This document shows, piece after piece, positions 1 to 13,356 of a stretch of 64,000 nucleotides of DNA. The notes under the pieces are model-generated. The model made no database searches. It saw only the letters and a program-made list of their open reading frames with translations, and was not told the origin of the DNA. The stretch spans positions 36,362,783 to 36,426,782 of the forward strand of contig OX359250.1 in NCBI GenBank assembly GCA_947179485.1, written 5' to 3'. The translations under genes and the position numbers were made by a program. This DNA comes from Allacma fusca (lineage: Eukaryota > Arthropoda > Collembola > Symphypleona > Sminthuridae). The first letter of the stretch is position 1. Each line of letters starts with the position of its first letter.

Positions 1-2760
1 TTCCAAAAGCCGGGTAAAAACCACTTTCTGTTTTCCCCAAAATTTCCTTTTCCCGAAAAAAAAAGAAGTAACGGTAAAAAAATTGCAGCCAACTAATAAA
101 ATATTGTTGGGAGGAAATTGCCTCCTTTACACACTAGATTCGTCAAGCCCCACAGAAACAGTAGAAATTCATGCTGTTGGAAGTTTCCTTGTTGAGACAG
201 ACGAGATGTTGTGTCCTCTCCGAGTGGATTGCGAGAGTGAACTGAGAAAAGCCGGGCCAAGATTTCTAAACTTGAGGGTGGGAAAAGCAAGGAGAGAGTG
301 TAAGAGAAAGTCGTTGGAAAAGCGTGTGTAGATCCGCTTTTGCTGTTGAAATCGATCGGAGACCCAAGGGTTGCTTCTACATCACTATTCCTGTTAAAGG
401 CATGCGCTTCCCTTCACTCACACACACACACAGACACACACAAACTTTGTGTTGGAAGCTAGGCCTCAAAATCTTACATATAACTATATAATTGCACACA
501 CTCCAAGTGCCCTCGTATCATACGTCAGAGGGAAGTCTGAGAGTATGTACCATTTGGATGTATATAAATACATGTATAATGGGAAGGAACAGGGTTCTCT
601 CTCTCTATATATATAGGAAAAACCTCATGCCTCCTTTCTCCTCATGCTTTCCCCCGGTGAGTATATTCTTGCCATTTCATCTCCGCGATCTCTCTTTGTA
701 GTTTGCTTCCTCGCTGGTAGTTTCCCTCGTAGTATTATCCTCTCTTGACATGGACTATTTTCGCAAAAAATTGCAACTTTTGTCTTGGCAATTGCCACCA
801 GAAGCAATCACATTCTATCGCATTGAGGAATTGTGGGAAATAATCTTGCATAATTGCTGCAACCACATTCCTTTCCCTTTCATTCTCACTCCATGCTCTC
901 TGTGGATCCCCTCTCTCCTCTCTCCTTTCTCTGCACTTTCACCAGACTTTCACCATTCAACATTTCCTAGTCGGCCCAAGATGATCATTTAATAGTCCAG
1001 TACTTTCCTCATTCCTCCTCCTCTTACACACAATTATTACAAGTTACAAGCTAGACGGAGCATACGCCGGGGTCATAAGTATGTCCTCCTCTTTCACTCC
1101 TCCTATGCCGGTCCTAACGAGCCTCATCCTCCTCGTAATGCAAACAGTTTTCGGATAATTTCATACTCTCATCATTACTATTCTCCCTTTGAAGGGGGCC
1201 GGTCTCCGCTGTCCTACTATCCCCTGCTCTCTTTCACTCTATTTTTTGCTCCCACTTTCTCTCGCTTTCCCCGACTTTCTCCGTCCCGTCCATTTCCACC
1301 CGTAACTACACCATTATAAATAGCAAGTGACGGACGGCTGTTATATAACTAAAGTAAGTTACTCAGAAATTCTGTTTTCTCCTCAACGTTGCTCGCCAGC
1401 AGACAGGCATGACATGCTCCCTGCATCTACTCCAACTACATGCTTCCCATATTTAACCATCAACCTTGCCATACTCAAAGAACATGGTTTTCGTGTACGG
1501 GACAAGCTAAAGAACCAAAAGTGTCTGGAGAGAGCTGATGAAAGCAATGAGCTAGTAGTTCCAGGAAGAAGTCAAATAAATGCCTGCACGGCTCTTGATG
1601 CACCAACATTGAATCTATGACCACGCTAATGCCCTACTCTAACGCTCACTTTCTCCATGTGATTTCAGTGGTTTTTCCCCCCGATACATCGAGCTATCTT
1701 CGTAAAAATCCTTGGAAGAGGTGCAAAATTTAACTTTAGTACTCGCCCTTTCTAGTAAAGCTCTCTCTAGTAAAGCTACCTCTAGTATCTACAGGAATAA
1801 GGAGAAAATGTAAGATCATTATTTTCAGTGGGATATTACATGGATCTCAAAAGCACGGAGAAAGTATTGTTGTCAAATGTCTTTAATATCGAGGGTTTGC
1901 TGTGTCTGCCTCCAGCATCGTAAGAGGCAACTCACTTGAGGAAATTATGGACTACCTGGAAATGTTTGCTTATGAATGCGTAATTATTTTCTATGTGGCT
2001 ACATAATGTGAATACTGTAGGCTTAGGCTTTTGCATGTCTAAGCGGGCTGGGCTGTACATATCCCATGTATAAATTATAGGCCTTGTGTCCTTGCATAAA
2101 TGGTATTATTTCACGTAGAAAACGGATACGTATAATTTTATTGAGCAATATGCACTTATTTTGTATGTATATTCGGGGGTGGAGGAAAAAGTGAAGAAAA
2201 TAGGGCTTCGAGTGCACCAGCCCACGTCACAAGGCATATACGGGAAGAGAATGCATAGCAATGTGGAAAGTGAAAGCAGGCGTCTGGAAAGCAAGAGTCA
2301 TGGGATAATAATAGGGTTATTCCGCAAAATGAAATGTAAACTTGAGAGAGAAAGCGGAGCTCGACGGGAAGACATGGAATGTATGGGATTCCTGAGCAAG
2401 TCAGGGGATCCAAATATTATTCACATTTCGCTCTCAATATGCACTCATAGAGCCTTGCCCTCTCCCCTGAATAATCCTCCCCTGTTTGTATACTGTATCA
2501 CATTAATAGATACTTCCCGCATGCCAAGAGGTTACTATATATAGGCAGGCTCATGCCTCAGGTACCTATTTGTAGCTTCAGAAAAACTTATCCTCCTTAA
2601 GGTCCCGTAACATGTAGGATACATATGTGTGCTTTCTCCTGGAATACAAATGGAAGCAAATGTTGAGGCACGGGCTCCTCTCCCTGTATCCCGGACAGGG
2701 AACGGAGAGTTAGCGGGTGAACTGCAACAAAGACTCCTGCTTGCTCCCTTGTGTAGGGAG
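1..2760. other. spacer without a recognisable gene
   Basis: No reading frame here resembles a known protein and none shows convincing exon borders. The stretch contains a short CA tract (about 417-444), a 15-bp duplication TCTAGTAAAGC-type at 1751-1786, and copies of the dispersed nonamer at 1274-1282 (- orientation) and 1857-1865 (+), with the GGAGAAAGC variant at 2631-2639 (-). Frames at 1327-1620 and 2161-2544 are open but look like chance ORFs. Confidence 0.6.
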
Positions 2761-2788
2761 GAGAGAGAGAGAGCTTTGTTAGCACAAA

Positions 2789-3370
2789 ATGAGTATCCCT
2801 TCTCACAAGAATTGTCGTTGTGAACTTCTTTCTCACTTTATTTCTCTCCCTTTTATAACCCTCCTCTTATTCCCTCTCACAACAGCTCTCCTCTCAGAGG
2901 AGGACATTTCATGGCCAAAATTTAACATATACTCTTTGCGTAATTTTTATGCTTGTACCCGTACCGTATATTCCAACCCATATGCATACGCCCATGTGTA
3001 TTTACCTACAACTTCGCCAGCCTCAAGTGTTTGGAGCTACACAAGAGAAAATGCACTTGTACGGAGGACGAGTGTGGGAGAAAGCATACAGTCACATTGT
3101 AGAGTAGAGGAGCTCCTTATAAGCGCACTTTCCCTTTTTTATAGGAACAAATTTGAACGCACTCCCCTTCACCACAATGATAAATTTCCCTCTCGTGGAG
3201 GGAAAGAGGGGGGAAAGAGGACATCGTGCTTTCATTCAGAGAGTACACTGTACCCTTGTACTCTGCATGTACTAGGGTCAGTAATGGCTGCACACACTCC
3301 ATGCTCCAAATACCCACGTCTCATGCGTCCACGCTCAAATGTACACGGATATATGGATTTATGTATCTAA
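2789..3370 (+). CDS. unrecognised 193-aa open frame, doubtful
   Basis: This is the longest open frame in the window outside obvious repeats. Residues about 12-36 are hydrophobic (HFISLPFITLLLFPLTTALL) and read like a signal peptide or membrane anchor, followed by an acidic stretch EEDISW. The hydrophobic part is encoded by a pyrimidine-rich tract, which gives Leu/Phe/Ser codons by default, so the resemblance may be accidental. I see no domain, no family match and no neighbouring exon. A frame of this length is near what chance could give in 64 kb. I do not assign a function. Confidence 0.12.
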   Translation: MSIPSHKNCRCELLSHFISLPFITLLLFPLTTALLSEEDISWPKFNIYSLRNFYACTRTVYSNPYAYAHVYLPTTSPASSVWSYTRENALVRRTSVGESIQSHCRVEELLISALSLFYRNKFERTPLHHNDKFPSRGGKEGGKRTSCFHSESTLYPCTLHVLGSVMAAHTPCSKYPRLMRPRSNVHGYMDLCI

Positions 3371-3448
3371 ATAAGATTTGGGCTCGGGAGCCCATAGATA
3401 TATAATTATGCATACGTGCGTGTGTGGAGCGGTAATTACATGTACATA

Positions 3449-3486
3449 TGTGTGTGTGTGTGTGTGTATGTGTGTGTATGTGTGTG
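3449..3486. repeat. (TG)n microsatellite
   Basis: Alternating TG with TATG interruptions, read directly from the sequence. The flank carries further TGTG and ATATG steps. Confidence 0.9.
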
Positions 3487-3770
3487 AGTATGCAAGAGAG
3501 TGCGTGTTTACATTTGAAGCCCTTCGGATTTCCTTTGGATTCCACTAAGCGAAGTGAGTTCAAATAGGATTGCCTCTTGGAATGTTACGCAGCGGTGCAT
3601 GGATGCGGCCAACCAGGAAGCATGAACTGGCTCATCGCATCCATGCATGCATGGTTTGAGAAAGCATTATGCGAGCCTAAGCATAGAATAAATGTTTTGA
3701 CAACGGGGACAAACGCCGAGTTTCATCGCACTCTCACTCTCACGCGCCCCTCCTTTCTCCCAAGCCTCAA

Positions 3771-3808
3771 GCTCTCTCTCTTTCTCTCTCCCTCTCTCTC
3801 TCTCTCTC
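3771..3808. repeat. (CT)n microsatellite
   Basis: Imperfect CT tract with TTT and CCC interruptions at the 3' end of an open frame (3577-3855). The Ser/Leu-rich tail of that frame is only the translated repeat. Confidence 0.9.
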
Positions 3809-3859
3809 CCCTACCTCTTTCACACACAGGAACATATACAAACTATAGTGCTTAAACGT

Positions 3860-6800
3860 AATGGTTATTTGCGAGGATCAGTCTCACCTAACACTATTTA
3901 TATAATTACATTTCCCTCCCCAAGACTTCAGCTTCATCATGTCTTTCCTCCGGAGAAAGCTGACTTTCACTCTTGAATCATTTCCCAATAACTCTCACGT
4001 CCCTTCCATTTTAAATTTGTCCCTCTTTAAAAACTGACTCCAGAAACCCCTTCAAAATTCTCTCCATTGCACTTCCTCCAAATTTCCACATTTCCTTAAT
4101 TTATTTCCAGGCAACTGTCAAAGCGTAAACAATTTCCGAAGATATTCGATCCACTTGAATTTACTCGTCAAAAATAAAAATCATCAGGGATTTTGATTTT
4201 TTAAGATCGCAGGATAAATTATCGCTGTAAGAGATCCAGTTCTGTGGACAGGATCTCTACAGGAGGAAAAATAGGTGCACACGTTCTAAACAAAATGAGT
4301 GTTTATATTTCTGTTTATACCACTACGTCGTTTTAAAAGAGTAAAATTTTGCTCCTATTGGGGGTGATACTGGAGATAGAGTAGGTTGTAAAAAAGACAA
4401 TGAATTAATGATTGAAAGCATCACAATTTATTTATCATTTGTCTGAATAAGGTCTTAACTCGGGACAAAAACTCTGGGGAACAAACATAAAACAAAAGTG
4501 TATTGTACTATTTGTGTTGAAAGTGAAATTTGACCTTTATCTAATACACTACAAAGCCATTAAATAGCTCCGGCTCTGTAATCTCCAAACAATTGCTCAA
4601 TTTGCTTCGAAAGCCTCATTTGACAGGACTTTCTCCTCTGTGAAGTTCGAACTGGAAATCCAATGTTCGGCATGACGGAGTCAAAACTTTGGGAACTTGT
4701 TTTTCCACGTACCGTCATCCATTCAATATATATACATTTGTCATTTTGAGGGTGTGGGAGTCTGAAAAGTAGAGAAATTTGAGGAGTCCTTAGTAGCGTA
4801 AGCTGATTCCTTTGTAAGCCTTATTTCACACAATCATCTACTTAATAGCCTGGATCAGAAGTCAAAGGATTTCGCATCCAGCCACAATTTCGCAACAATT
4901 TTCTCACTTTGCATAACTCACAGGTTACTTTCCTATTATTAGCAACGCTTAATGAACCCCGTGCTTTCTCTAACTTTCTCCTGGATCAAGTTTCCCCTCC
5001 CAAGCCTATTACAATCCAATCGTACTAGAAGGGCAGGCCGCAATTAGCTTTTACTATTTAAACAGATAACTGTTAGAAATTATTTTTTCTCTTATAATTG
5101 AGACTGTACTCTTTTAAAGAGTTCCCTCTGAATATATTCCCGGAAGGACAAATTTTATATGATGAGATAAAATATTTTTCCCACTGGAGAAAGCAGATAC
5201 ATAGGTTGTAAGAAATTTCGAAATAGCAAGACTTGAACATCTTTTGGTTAGGAGAAAGTTCTATGGCGTGCTAAAGGATATTTTTTTTGCTTTACATAAA
5301 ATCCTTTTCCAAGGGGGTCCTTATAGCGAGAGCAAACTGTTTATGCAAAAATAGGAAATATGTGAGTATCCGAGTGTATAAAGCCTGGGTATGTACAGTA
5401 ATAGGGAATGTGAATAGGGTGGTGAAAGTGTTGGCAGGAGTGAGAAGTGGTAATGCCAGGAGAGAAGGAGGAACAACAAGATGAGAAACGACCACAGATG
5501 AGCTTTGCCTTGTCATCGTGTCATTGCAGAATAGACTAACACAGCTTGTGATGTCATTGGAACGCGTGAAGACGTCTTCAATGACAACCTAAGCCTGCTC
5601 TAACTTTTACCATTGAGATCCCGACTGGGAAGTATTTGTGAGCATACATCGTCCCGACCCATACATACCTAGATTCCCAAGTGTAATTACATACTCCCGA
5701 ATCCATATTTATTTACCGGGGACCTTCATACATGTATGACATTGTGTGCCGGGAACATGCGATGCAAATGTATCCCACCATGTTGCTCCGACGTGCCCCC
5801 GTCGCTCCTCGTAGTTCCAGAGAGGTATTAAAGCCATGTACATGATTTATATATAGGAGATATATATTCCAGTCTGACAGGAATAACAAGTTACATAGCG
5901 TGTAAGGTACGGGAGCCATACGGTCCTCACACTTGTGCTTTTACCATAAAACATGCTAACTGCACCTCGCATAGCAAACCTATCACGATCCTCGTCCTCA
6001 ACTAATTTTACTCGTAACTGATAAAGTACCAAGTTATCACAGTGTACGCTCCCTATCAGGGACTCCCTCAAAAGAGGGATTTCCCTATGAGAGGAAATCT
6101 AAACACACACTTTATATCCTCTAAATGTGTATATACAGCCACGTAAATTCCGCAAAGATTTATTTAAATGTGGAGATTGCAAGTGCTGGTGAAAGCAAAT
6201 GAATTTGTTAAAAAATGTTGAAATAAAAAGGAATATTTCAAAAATTTTAATGAGGTGAAAGTAGGAAAACAAAAACTGTGGTCAGGTTAGAAAAATTAGT
6301 AATTGCAAAAAATTTAAGACAAAAGTAATTAATATAATTGCACATTTTAAGTACCAACGGTTTTTGCAACAGTGATATTTTAGAAAAACATTTCAGGTTA
6401 ATTACAAGATTCGAAATTAACTGGAGTGTGACAAATGGTAAAAAATTGCCCAGTTGACCTAGTTTTGTTGGGGGCATTAAATTCAGGAATTCAATGCAGT
6501 GAAGTTCAAATCATTTCTGATTAGATTCCAGAAAATAAGGAAGAAATTGTATCCTCAATTTGTCAAAAAGATAGAGTCCTAGCCGAAAATCAGAAACTGC
6601 TAACTTCCTGCAAAATTTCCCCAGAAGACAAGCCAAGGAATGAGGCCGAAGATCTTGTACTCAGTGAGTGAGAGCATTGTAAGGAGGGGACTAATGGAGT
6701 ACCATCCGACGAAACACGAAAGATAAGAAGGGAGACAGGGGCTCCCACTTTATATACAAGGTGTGTCTTGGTATGTAGATAACAGAGATAATATATTTCT

Positions 6801-6940
6801 TCATGCAACTGGGCACGCCTATGAACGACTCAGTTCCGGTTGAGTCTTCAGACTTGTTAAGTCTTTAAATACAAGTCCCACTGATGTGTCGCATGTCTCC
6901 AATGATTATTCCTAAAATCCGGTTATTTCACAACAGCCTC
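3860..6940. other. spacer without a recognisable gene
   Basis: AT-rich, no coherent coding signal on either strand. Exact copies of the nonamer lie at 4628-4636 (-), 4973-4981 (-) and 5251-5259 (+), with GGAGAAAGC variants at 3952-3960 and near 5185. Small overlapping frames at 5.3, 5.7-6.1 and 6.6 kb have no recognisable domains. Confidence 0.6.
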
Positions 6941-6959
6941 TTCTCTATCTCTTCCAAGG

Positions 6960-7510
6960 GTGACGCAGAAGAGACGGAGATCGGATACGAGAGTACGCCA
7001 GAGAAAATGAGATACGGGAGTGACGGAGTGTGAAAAAGAGAAAAAATGAGGGAGAGAGAGACAGAAACTGAAAAATAGAGCGCAAGAGGGAGAGAAAGTA
7101 GGAGAAAGAGAAAAGGAGAAAGTGGGGCAAAAGTGAAGAGCGAGACAGAGAAAGTGGGAAGGAGAGTAAAAGGGAGACGCAGCTTACGATCGGAATGCGA
7201 CGGAGAATGGACACAAGTGAGGGAAGGAAAGTGGGAGAAAGCTGGAGAGGAAAATACTGACAGGTTTGAAAAAAGTGAGGGAAAGCAAGTGAGAAAGAAA
7301 GTGAAGCAGGGAGTGGGAGAGATAGGAGGAGAGAGGCTCTTGGAGAAAGTAAGAATGAGAGGGAGAGCAAAGAGAAATTTGGCAAAAAGTGAGGCGGTGA
7401 AAGTGAGAGAAAGCGAGCAAAAGAGATACATGTGGGAAGACGGGCAGAAAAAGGAAAGGAGTGAGAGGAGAAAAGAGATAGATGTGAGAATAAAGTAAAA
7501 GAAAGGAAGG
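6960..7510. repeat. 550-bp purine-rich tract (degenerate GAGAAAGTG repeat)
   Basis: The + strand is almost entirely A and G, with repeated blocks such as GAGAAAGTGGGA, GTGAGAGAAAG and GGAGAGA. Exact nonamers occur at 7115-7123 and 7342-7350. Because purine-rich strands lack stop codons on one side and pyrimidine-rich strands on the other, long frames appear on both strands (257 aa on -, 121 aa on +). Both are Ser/Leu/Phe-rich or Glu/Arg/Lys-rich translations of the repeat, and I do not treat them as genes. Polypurine tracts of this length are known to favour triplex DNA; that is inference here. Confidence 0.75.
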
Positions 7511-8075
7511 GAAAGGAGAAAGGTGTACAAAGTAGAGATATTTAAGGGAGCATTATGAGTCTCATACAAAGCATAAAGGACCTTTGAAATGGCCGAGAGT
7601 AATCCAGATACGTAAACTAGACTGTACACAATAATGTACGGGAGTGGGGAATTTCTCCCGGGACGAAAGTTTTGTCGCGTGTAAAAATTAAGACAATGCA
7701 AAAGTTGAGTTTGGATGTGATATAAATCTGCATAATAATAAAAAGACTCCTCTCAAGACAGAATTAAGAGTGAGCTAAAAGAAAAGTTTTTCCTCGTTTC
7801 TCTTCTCCCTCCCACTTTCTCCCATGCTTTTTTCCACGGACAAAAGATAAGGTACTTGATGTAATACCAAAAAGAGTGGAAAAAATCCTCCTGCCTCTTC
7901 CATGCCAGACTCAACAAGGAGAGGAGACACTCAATTCCTTTAACTACAACAAACTACTACTACACAGGAGGTACTCCTCAACCTAATAGCTTTTTCTTCA
8001 CGGGCTTTGACTTTCCTTAGAGCAACGGGAGGACGAGGGAAAAAACCTGAAATCAAATAAGATATACATTAACAT

Positions 8076-8080
<5 letters not shown>

Positions 8081-8107
<27 letters not shown>
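8081..8107. repeat. (CT)n microsatellite
   Basis: Thirteen or so CT dinucleotides without interruption. Confidence 0.95.
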
Positions 8108-9010
8108 CCTAACAAATACACACATTCAGAAAGAAACACTTTGGAGAGAGAGAAAACAAACTCTTCCCTAATATAAAATGACAATCTTTAGTGGATCTTT
8201 CTCCACAAGAGAAAGTCATTCCCCGCAATTGTTTCTCCTCTGCCTTCCCATCTTCCCAACTTTTTATCCCATATATGTACAGAGTTGATGTAAACTCCAA
8301 CAAACAGAGCCCACCTCTTCTCCAAACACCATTTTAACTTCTCTGTAGGTTAATGGTCTCTGCCCATCAACTTTAAAAAAATTAGACAGGAGGACGTTTC
8401 AACTGTCAAAGCCCTTGAAAAATAAACAGCTCCTTATTGACACAGACAGAGAGATAGTCAAGTTTCTCTAGTAAATAGCACTTCAGTTTATTTTAGGAAA
8501 CGAGAGAAAATTTTACAAATTCCTTTAAAAGGAGTAACAATTTTCCACAAAATAACAACTCCTGTTTCAGCTTCAAAAATGTGACGCTTACAAATGGTTT
8601 AGAAATTAAATGAGGCATAGACCATCATGGAGCTACAGTTTCCTTCCCCTTTAAAGAGATTAAAAAATAAAGTCAGTCTCAATAGATATAAAAAGCCGGG
8701 CTTTTAGTTGCAGGTAATTCAAACATAATTCCTTTTCATTTTTCATTTAAATTTCTTATCGACCCGGACGTTCCAGAATGCGGAGAAAGTACCAGTAAAG
8801 AATGAGGTGGAAGGAAAAAGCTTTGGGGGGAAGAGAATTATTTAATGTACTTTAAAAAACGAAGGCGGACGGAGCAGGTGTGTTGGGAAATGAAAAATTG
8901 TATACCCACATGACTGCTAATAGGAGAATGTATGAATGAAAGTTGTAATGCAAAAAAAGGTGCATTAAAAAAGATATCAGAGAAAAGAGAATAAAGAATG
9001 GGGAAAATAG

Positions 9011-9088
9011 AGAAAGTACATATTAACAGAGTTTGAGAAAGTAAGTGAAAGCTGGAGAAAGCAAGAAAGTGAAAGCTGGAGAAAAACA
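9011..9088 (+). repeat. short degenerate GAAAGT/GAAAGC minisatellite
   Basis: Repeated blocks GAGAAAGTA, AGTGAAAGCTGGAGAAA, GCAAGAAAGTGAAAGC. The two AGTGAAAGCTGGAGAAA blocks are near-identical. The surrounding 8.84-9.29 kb is A/G-rich on the + strand, which explains the 149-aa Phe/Leu-rich frame on the - strand (8838-9287); I do not call that frame a gene. Confidence 0.6.
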
Positions 9089-9979
9089 AACGCGAAATAA
9101 AAAACAGGAAGAAAGCAACGATGATCAAACAAGATGTAATGAAAAGAAGATTGTTGAAGAAAAAGCAACTGTTCCAATTACAAGAGTAAATTTCTAAGAA
9201 AAAAGAGGTCAGAGTAAAGTACAAACAAAGTATAAATGCAGAAACAAAAAATGCATAAAAATGAAAAAATAATAGAAGCCCTGCCAAAGAAATGCCGATT
9301 TTGCTTGAAGAAATAAACGATTGAATAATAAAAGGAAACCCTTTATATCAATAAGAAAATATCAGGACAGAAGACAAACTACAGGATGCAACTTCCGTTT
9401 TCCTTCTGGCCTTCCTAAAAGATGCAAAAGGTTCAAGGTTCTAGTGTCAACTTAACTTCCGGCATGTCTACGAAGGAGAAGGAACCAGTGACTACAAAAA
9501 AACTCTGGGAGATGACACATGAGAAGTTGTTGTTCTTGTAATGGAAACACATGGTGATTTTTGTACTACCACAGCCGCAGGCCAACCCATAAGAGTGTAT
9601 GGGGGTTATAAGGAAACAGATGTTGCCGACAGTTTAGGAGAAAGTCACGTATGAATTTCTCGTTACAATTAAAATGCCATCCTCCCTCTGCCTTGTCTCT
9701 TTCCCTCACGGTTGCTTGTATTTATGCTCAAGATGAGGTGTTTTAATACATATTATGTGCGGGAGATTTCCGTGTATACACGAGGAGAAAGGGGTACATT
9801 TATTAGCACTAAAAGATACGTTTCACAGCCAAGTGTCACTTTATGGAGAAATGCTCCTCACACAAAGCATTTTTTCAAAATGCGAAGAAACTACTACGCA
9901 CACTCATAAACTTAAATGTCTAATTTTCCTCAGGAAAAATCCTATGAATAGAAACTCATTTTTTTAAATTTTATACAAG

Positions 9980-10740
9980 TAGAAAGCAATAAAAAATTCG
10001 CGAAAGAGTTAGGAAAAGCGCTTTAATACGAGACAGGAGAAAGCACGAGTCAGGAAAATAAAGTGAAAGCACCAGAGAATAAAATAAAAAGCGGAGTAAC
10101 AGAAAGCAAGTAAAATTTACGAAGTTACTGAAAGCATGAGGAACTCAAGAAGTTGGAGACAGTAAGTGAAAGTTAGCAAATAATGCCAAGCACCTTTGGA
10201 GAAAGTGGGTAAGAATAGTTAAGTGAACGGGAGGATTTGAGAAATACAAGTTAAAGAAAAGGAAGTTAATGCAGGTGTTTGAAAATAATGCAACGCACCA
10301 TATAAGTACGTGTAGTTAGTTCCTTTTGATTTTAATAAATTATTATGAAACCATTTCTCTTTTAATCAAAACAAATCTCGACTATTTTGCTTCATCTCGG
10401 ATGATACAAAGAATGAAGTACAGGATTTAAGATAAAAATAGAAACATTAGATGGTAACACAAAATATGAACAGGAAAAATTTAGTGCGCTTTAAAAACTG
10501 TAATGAATAATAAAAATAATAAAGCACTGTGTTGAAATAACACAAAGAAAGTACTATTACAAAGCAAGAAGTTCCAAGAAGGTTGCACAGACCATGAAAA
10601 ATCTATTGTAAGTGAAAACATAGGAGGGAATGATAAAGTTACAAAAATAGAAAGTAGGAAAGCAAAAACAGCAAGTTCAAGTAGCATGAAAAAATTTCAG
10701 GGAAAGCAAGTGAAAGTTAAATAAAGTGAGGAGTTAAATC
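9980..10740 (+). repeat. A/G-rich tract with scattered GAAAGC/GAAAGT motifs
   Basis: The + strand shows AGTGAAAGCACC, CAGAAAGCAAGT, CTGAAAGCATGAG, AAGTGAAAGTTAG and an exact nonamer at 10198-10206. Spacing is irregular, so this is either a very old minisatellite or a purine-rich tract. There is no gene signal. Confidence 0.45.
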
Positions 10741-10744
10741 TTGC

Positions 10745-13190
10745 TCATTTTTTCTTCTTTACGCTCAGTTTGGCCTCACTTAAATATGAAAACCCTTCTG
10801 GGCTCAGACTGGGCAGAAAAAAAGATTCAATTACAATTTCCCCTTTCACTTTTTCCAGAGTTTATTTTTAAAAAATGCCAAGCCTTTTCTAACTTTGGAG
10901 TCGTTTATTCCAGGAAATGTATGTAGATACGCTTCTGGTACTTTCCAGTAATTTTTCATGGGAAAGTCTTCAGTTCAAATAAGAAGAATAGCTTCTTTTT
11001 AAGGACTTTCTCTTAAAAATCATTCGTGTACATACACACCCCAGGAATAGTACGGGGGAGATAACGGGTGAGGATAGAAAATGAGGAGAAAGTATTTCAC
11101 AGGAACTTGCGTATCATAGTGCTGAAACAAAACTTTGCTTTTTTATCCAAAGAGTCCCCTTCAAAATGACTTGACAAGGGAGTAAGTTATAAGCAGAGCC
11201 TAGTGTTGTCATCATTGGATGGTTTGAGAAATAGTGATAAAATCTTTTACAATTTTCATACCAGATGTATTTTCTCATATAGCGTAGGGATTGAGCTTCA
11301 GTTCCTGCTTTCGCTCTTCACCGAGTGGCTCATAGTAATTTTTTTCCCCTATGACCGAAACTCTATACATTTTAAAAATTCAATGCTACACAAATTTTTT
11401 ACACTTTTTTGTAGTCACTGCTTCTGAAGGGATTATTGTAAACTCAATATTGCAATATAATTATCTATAAAGATATTCCCTACCATCTGCATTCAAATTA
11501 ACAGAAATTATTCTAGCTTGACTCGTAGACCAAAAATAAACTTGTCCGTCCGCCCAACCCTTGAATTACGTGAAGAGATAAAGTTTATGTAAATACAGGA
11601 AGGTACACAAAAACCAAGAGAGGCTGAGAAAGATTAATGCATGGAAACTCAAAGCCCAGATTTCCATTAGCTGACGAAGAGAAAGTACATTGGAGAGGTT
11701 CAGCTGATGGGAGTGTATGCTCACATGCAATTTTTATTTTTTTTCTGAGAGACGGCAGAGACTCCAAGTTTCCTTCAAACGGCTGTATGAAAAGATATGG
11801 AAAATATTCCCGTTACGCTAAAAAAAGCAAAGGAGTGAATTGAAAGCCGAGGAGAAAGTATGGGATTCCTCATGATGCTGGGATGATTTTTGAGGTACTT
11901 TAAGCGTTTTGCACGTCTCAGCCATTCATTTGAGGGTCAAAGTGAGTGCACACATGTTCTGGACAGACTTTCTCCAACTTTCCCCAAACACTCCCAAGCT
12001 CCTTTTACTCACACAGGAATACCCACTCTGATGGGTATCTCTCCCAAATATCCCATCTACTACCCAAAAAGCATCATAGAATTCCCACTTGAGCTGACCG
12101 CTCAACGTCCCTCTTTTCCTCTCCATTTTTACGCATATTCAAACCCAGGGATTCCCTAAATTCACACTACTTTCAGGATCTCCCTTTCCAAAGGACAATA
12201 GTTTCCACGCAGCTCCCTTCCTTCTCACACCCAGATTTCCTTACAGTAGCTCCCCCAGCTCCATCAACTCAATCTGAGAAAATACAGTGAGCTCTGTCTA
12301 TAAGCGCAGCCCTTATATTAATACAGCAAGGAAAAGTTCCCCTCCCCCAAAAACAAACTAGACAGATCTAAATAGGAAACTCAACCTGTTTTATTTTTAA
12401 TAAAAATAGGAGCTGGGAAACAAATAGCTTACTCTATCCGCAATTAATTATATGGAGGAACATTACCATCTGGGTAAATGGGACCCAGTGAAAGTACCTG
12501 TAAGGAACATGCGCTGGTGTCTGGAAAGATAGCTCTTATAGCGCGAGAGTGCATTGGACTAGTTTCGACTACACTTCTAAAGCAAAAGACAAATGACCAC
12601 TCTGGCATGAAAATAACTCTCTCCAACGTAACTAATGCATGGGATTTGATGGGATAGCAAAAGAAGTAGACAACTGCCCTTCAAGGTACACAAATTACAA
12701 AATCCTTTCACAAGCCATATCAAAAGCTCACGTATTTCGACATACCCCAGCCTTGCATAACTTCCTATAGCTCCTGCATATGTACTTATAGGAAGAGCAG
12801 GGGAAATTATAAATAGCATAACAAAAACACGGTAATAATAATAATTGTTGCAAAACACAGAGCACACAGACCCAGGCTCATGGGGCACTCGGGACAAGGA
12901 CGTAAGAAACTATCAAATTTCGGAGCTACCCACTCCGAAAAGAGGCCTCCATCTCCACAAAATACATGATCCTCAAGCTATATGCTAAAATATGAGAAAC
13001 AATAGTAAAATTGTTAAGCAAACCATTCCCCTCATTTCCCAACATCCCTCCAAATAAAGTTATGCGCGTGTGAGCAGAGGAAAAATGAAAGCAGGAAATC
13101 AGAGTCTCCTCAAATAACGTTCCCACTTTCGGGGAAGACACTATCACAGTGAAGTTTGTTACAGCGGGGGAGCCCCGTACTAAAAAAGAA
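10745..13190. other. spacer without a recognisable gene
   Basis: Short AT-rich frames only. Exact nonamers at 11085-11093 (+), 11851-11859 (+) and 11967-11975 (-). A probable MITE end (TA-CAGTGAGCTCTG, then TATAAGCGCAGCCC) starts at about 12285. Nothing else supportable. Confidence 0.5.
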
Positions 13191-13202
13191 AGTTTTTTGA
13201 CG

Positions 13203-13356
13203 TACTTTCTCCTGGAGAGAGAAAATATTTTTTTCTTGTAATAAGGACGCCCTTGAATGTGATCTCCTTAGGGGGCCAGTGCTAGCTAATTACAGGGAAT
13301 TGTCTTGAGGAATTTGGACATTAGGAAATGCCTGCTGTTATGAGGAGAGTCCACTG
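13203..13356 (-). mobile_element. probable pogo/Tigger-like MITE copy
   Basis: Read on the - strand the end is TA-CAGTGGACTCTCCTCATA, then AACAGCAGGCATTT and a run resembling CTAATGTCCAAATTCC. This matches the general plan of the other short elements in the window. The TA next to CAGTGG is at 13357-13358. The other end is less certain: an ACTTTCTCC nonamer after TA at about 13202 would fit. No coding capacity. The family name comes from general knowledge of CAGT-type ends with TA target sites, not from a database match. Confidence 0.4.

Noticed and set aside
6928..7701. 257-aa - strand open frame with hydrophobic Leu/Phe/Ser runs, membrane-protein-like
   Set aside because: It lies over the polypurine tract; pyrimidine codons give Ser, Leu, Phe and Pro and no stops. 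There is no mixed-composition domain, and other - strand frames over the tract are equally open.
8838..9287. 149-aa Phe/Leu-rich - strand frame resembling a multi-span membrane protein
   Set aside because: The + strand is A/G-rich here with GAAAGT repeats; composition alone explains the frame.
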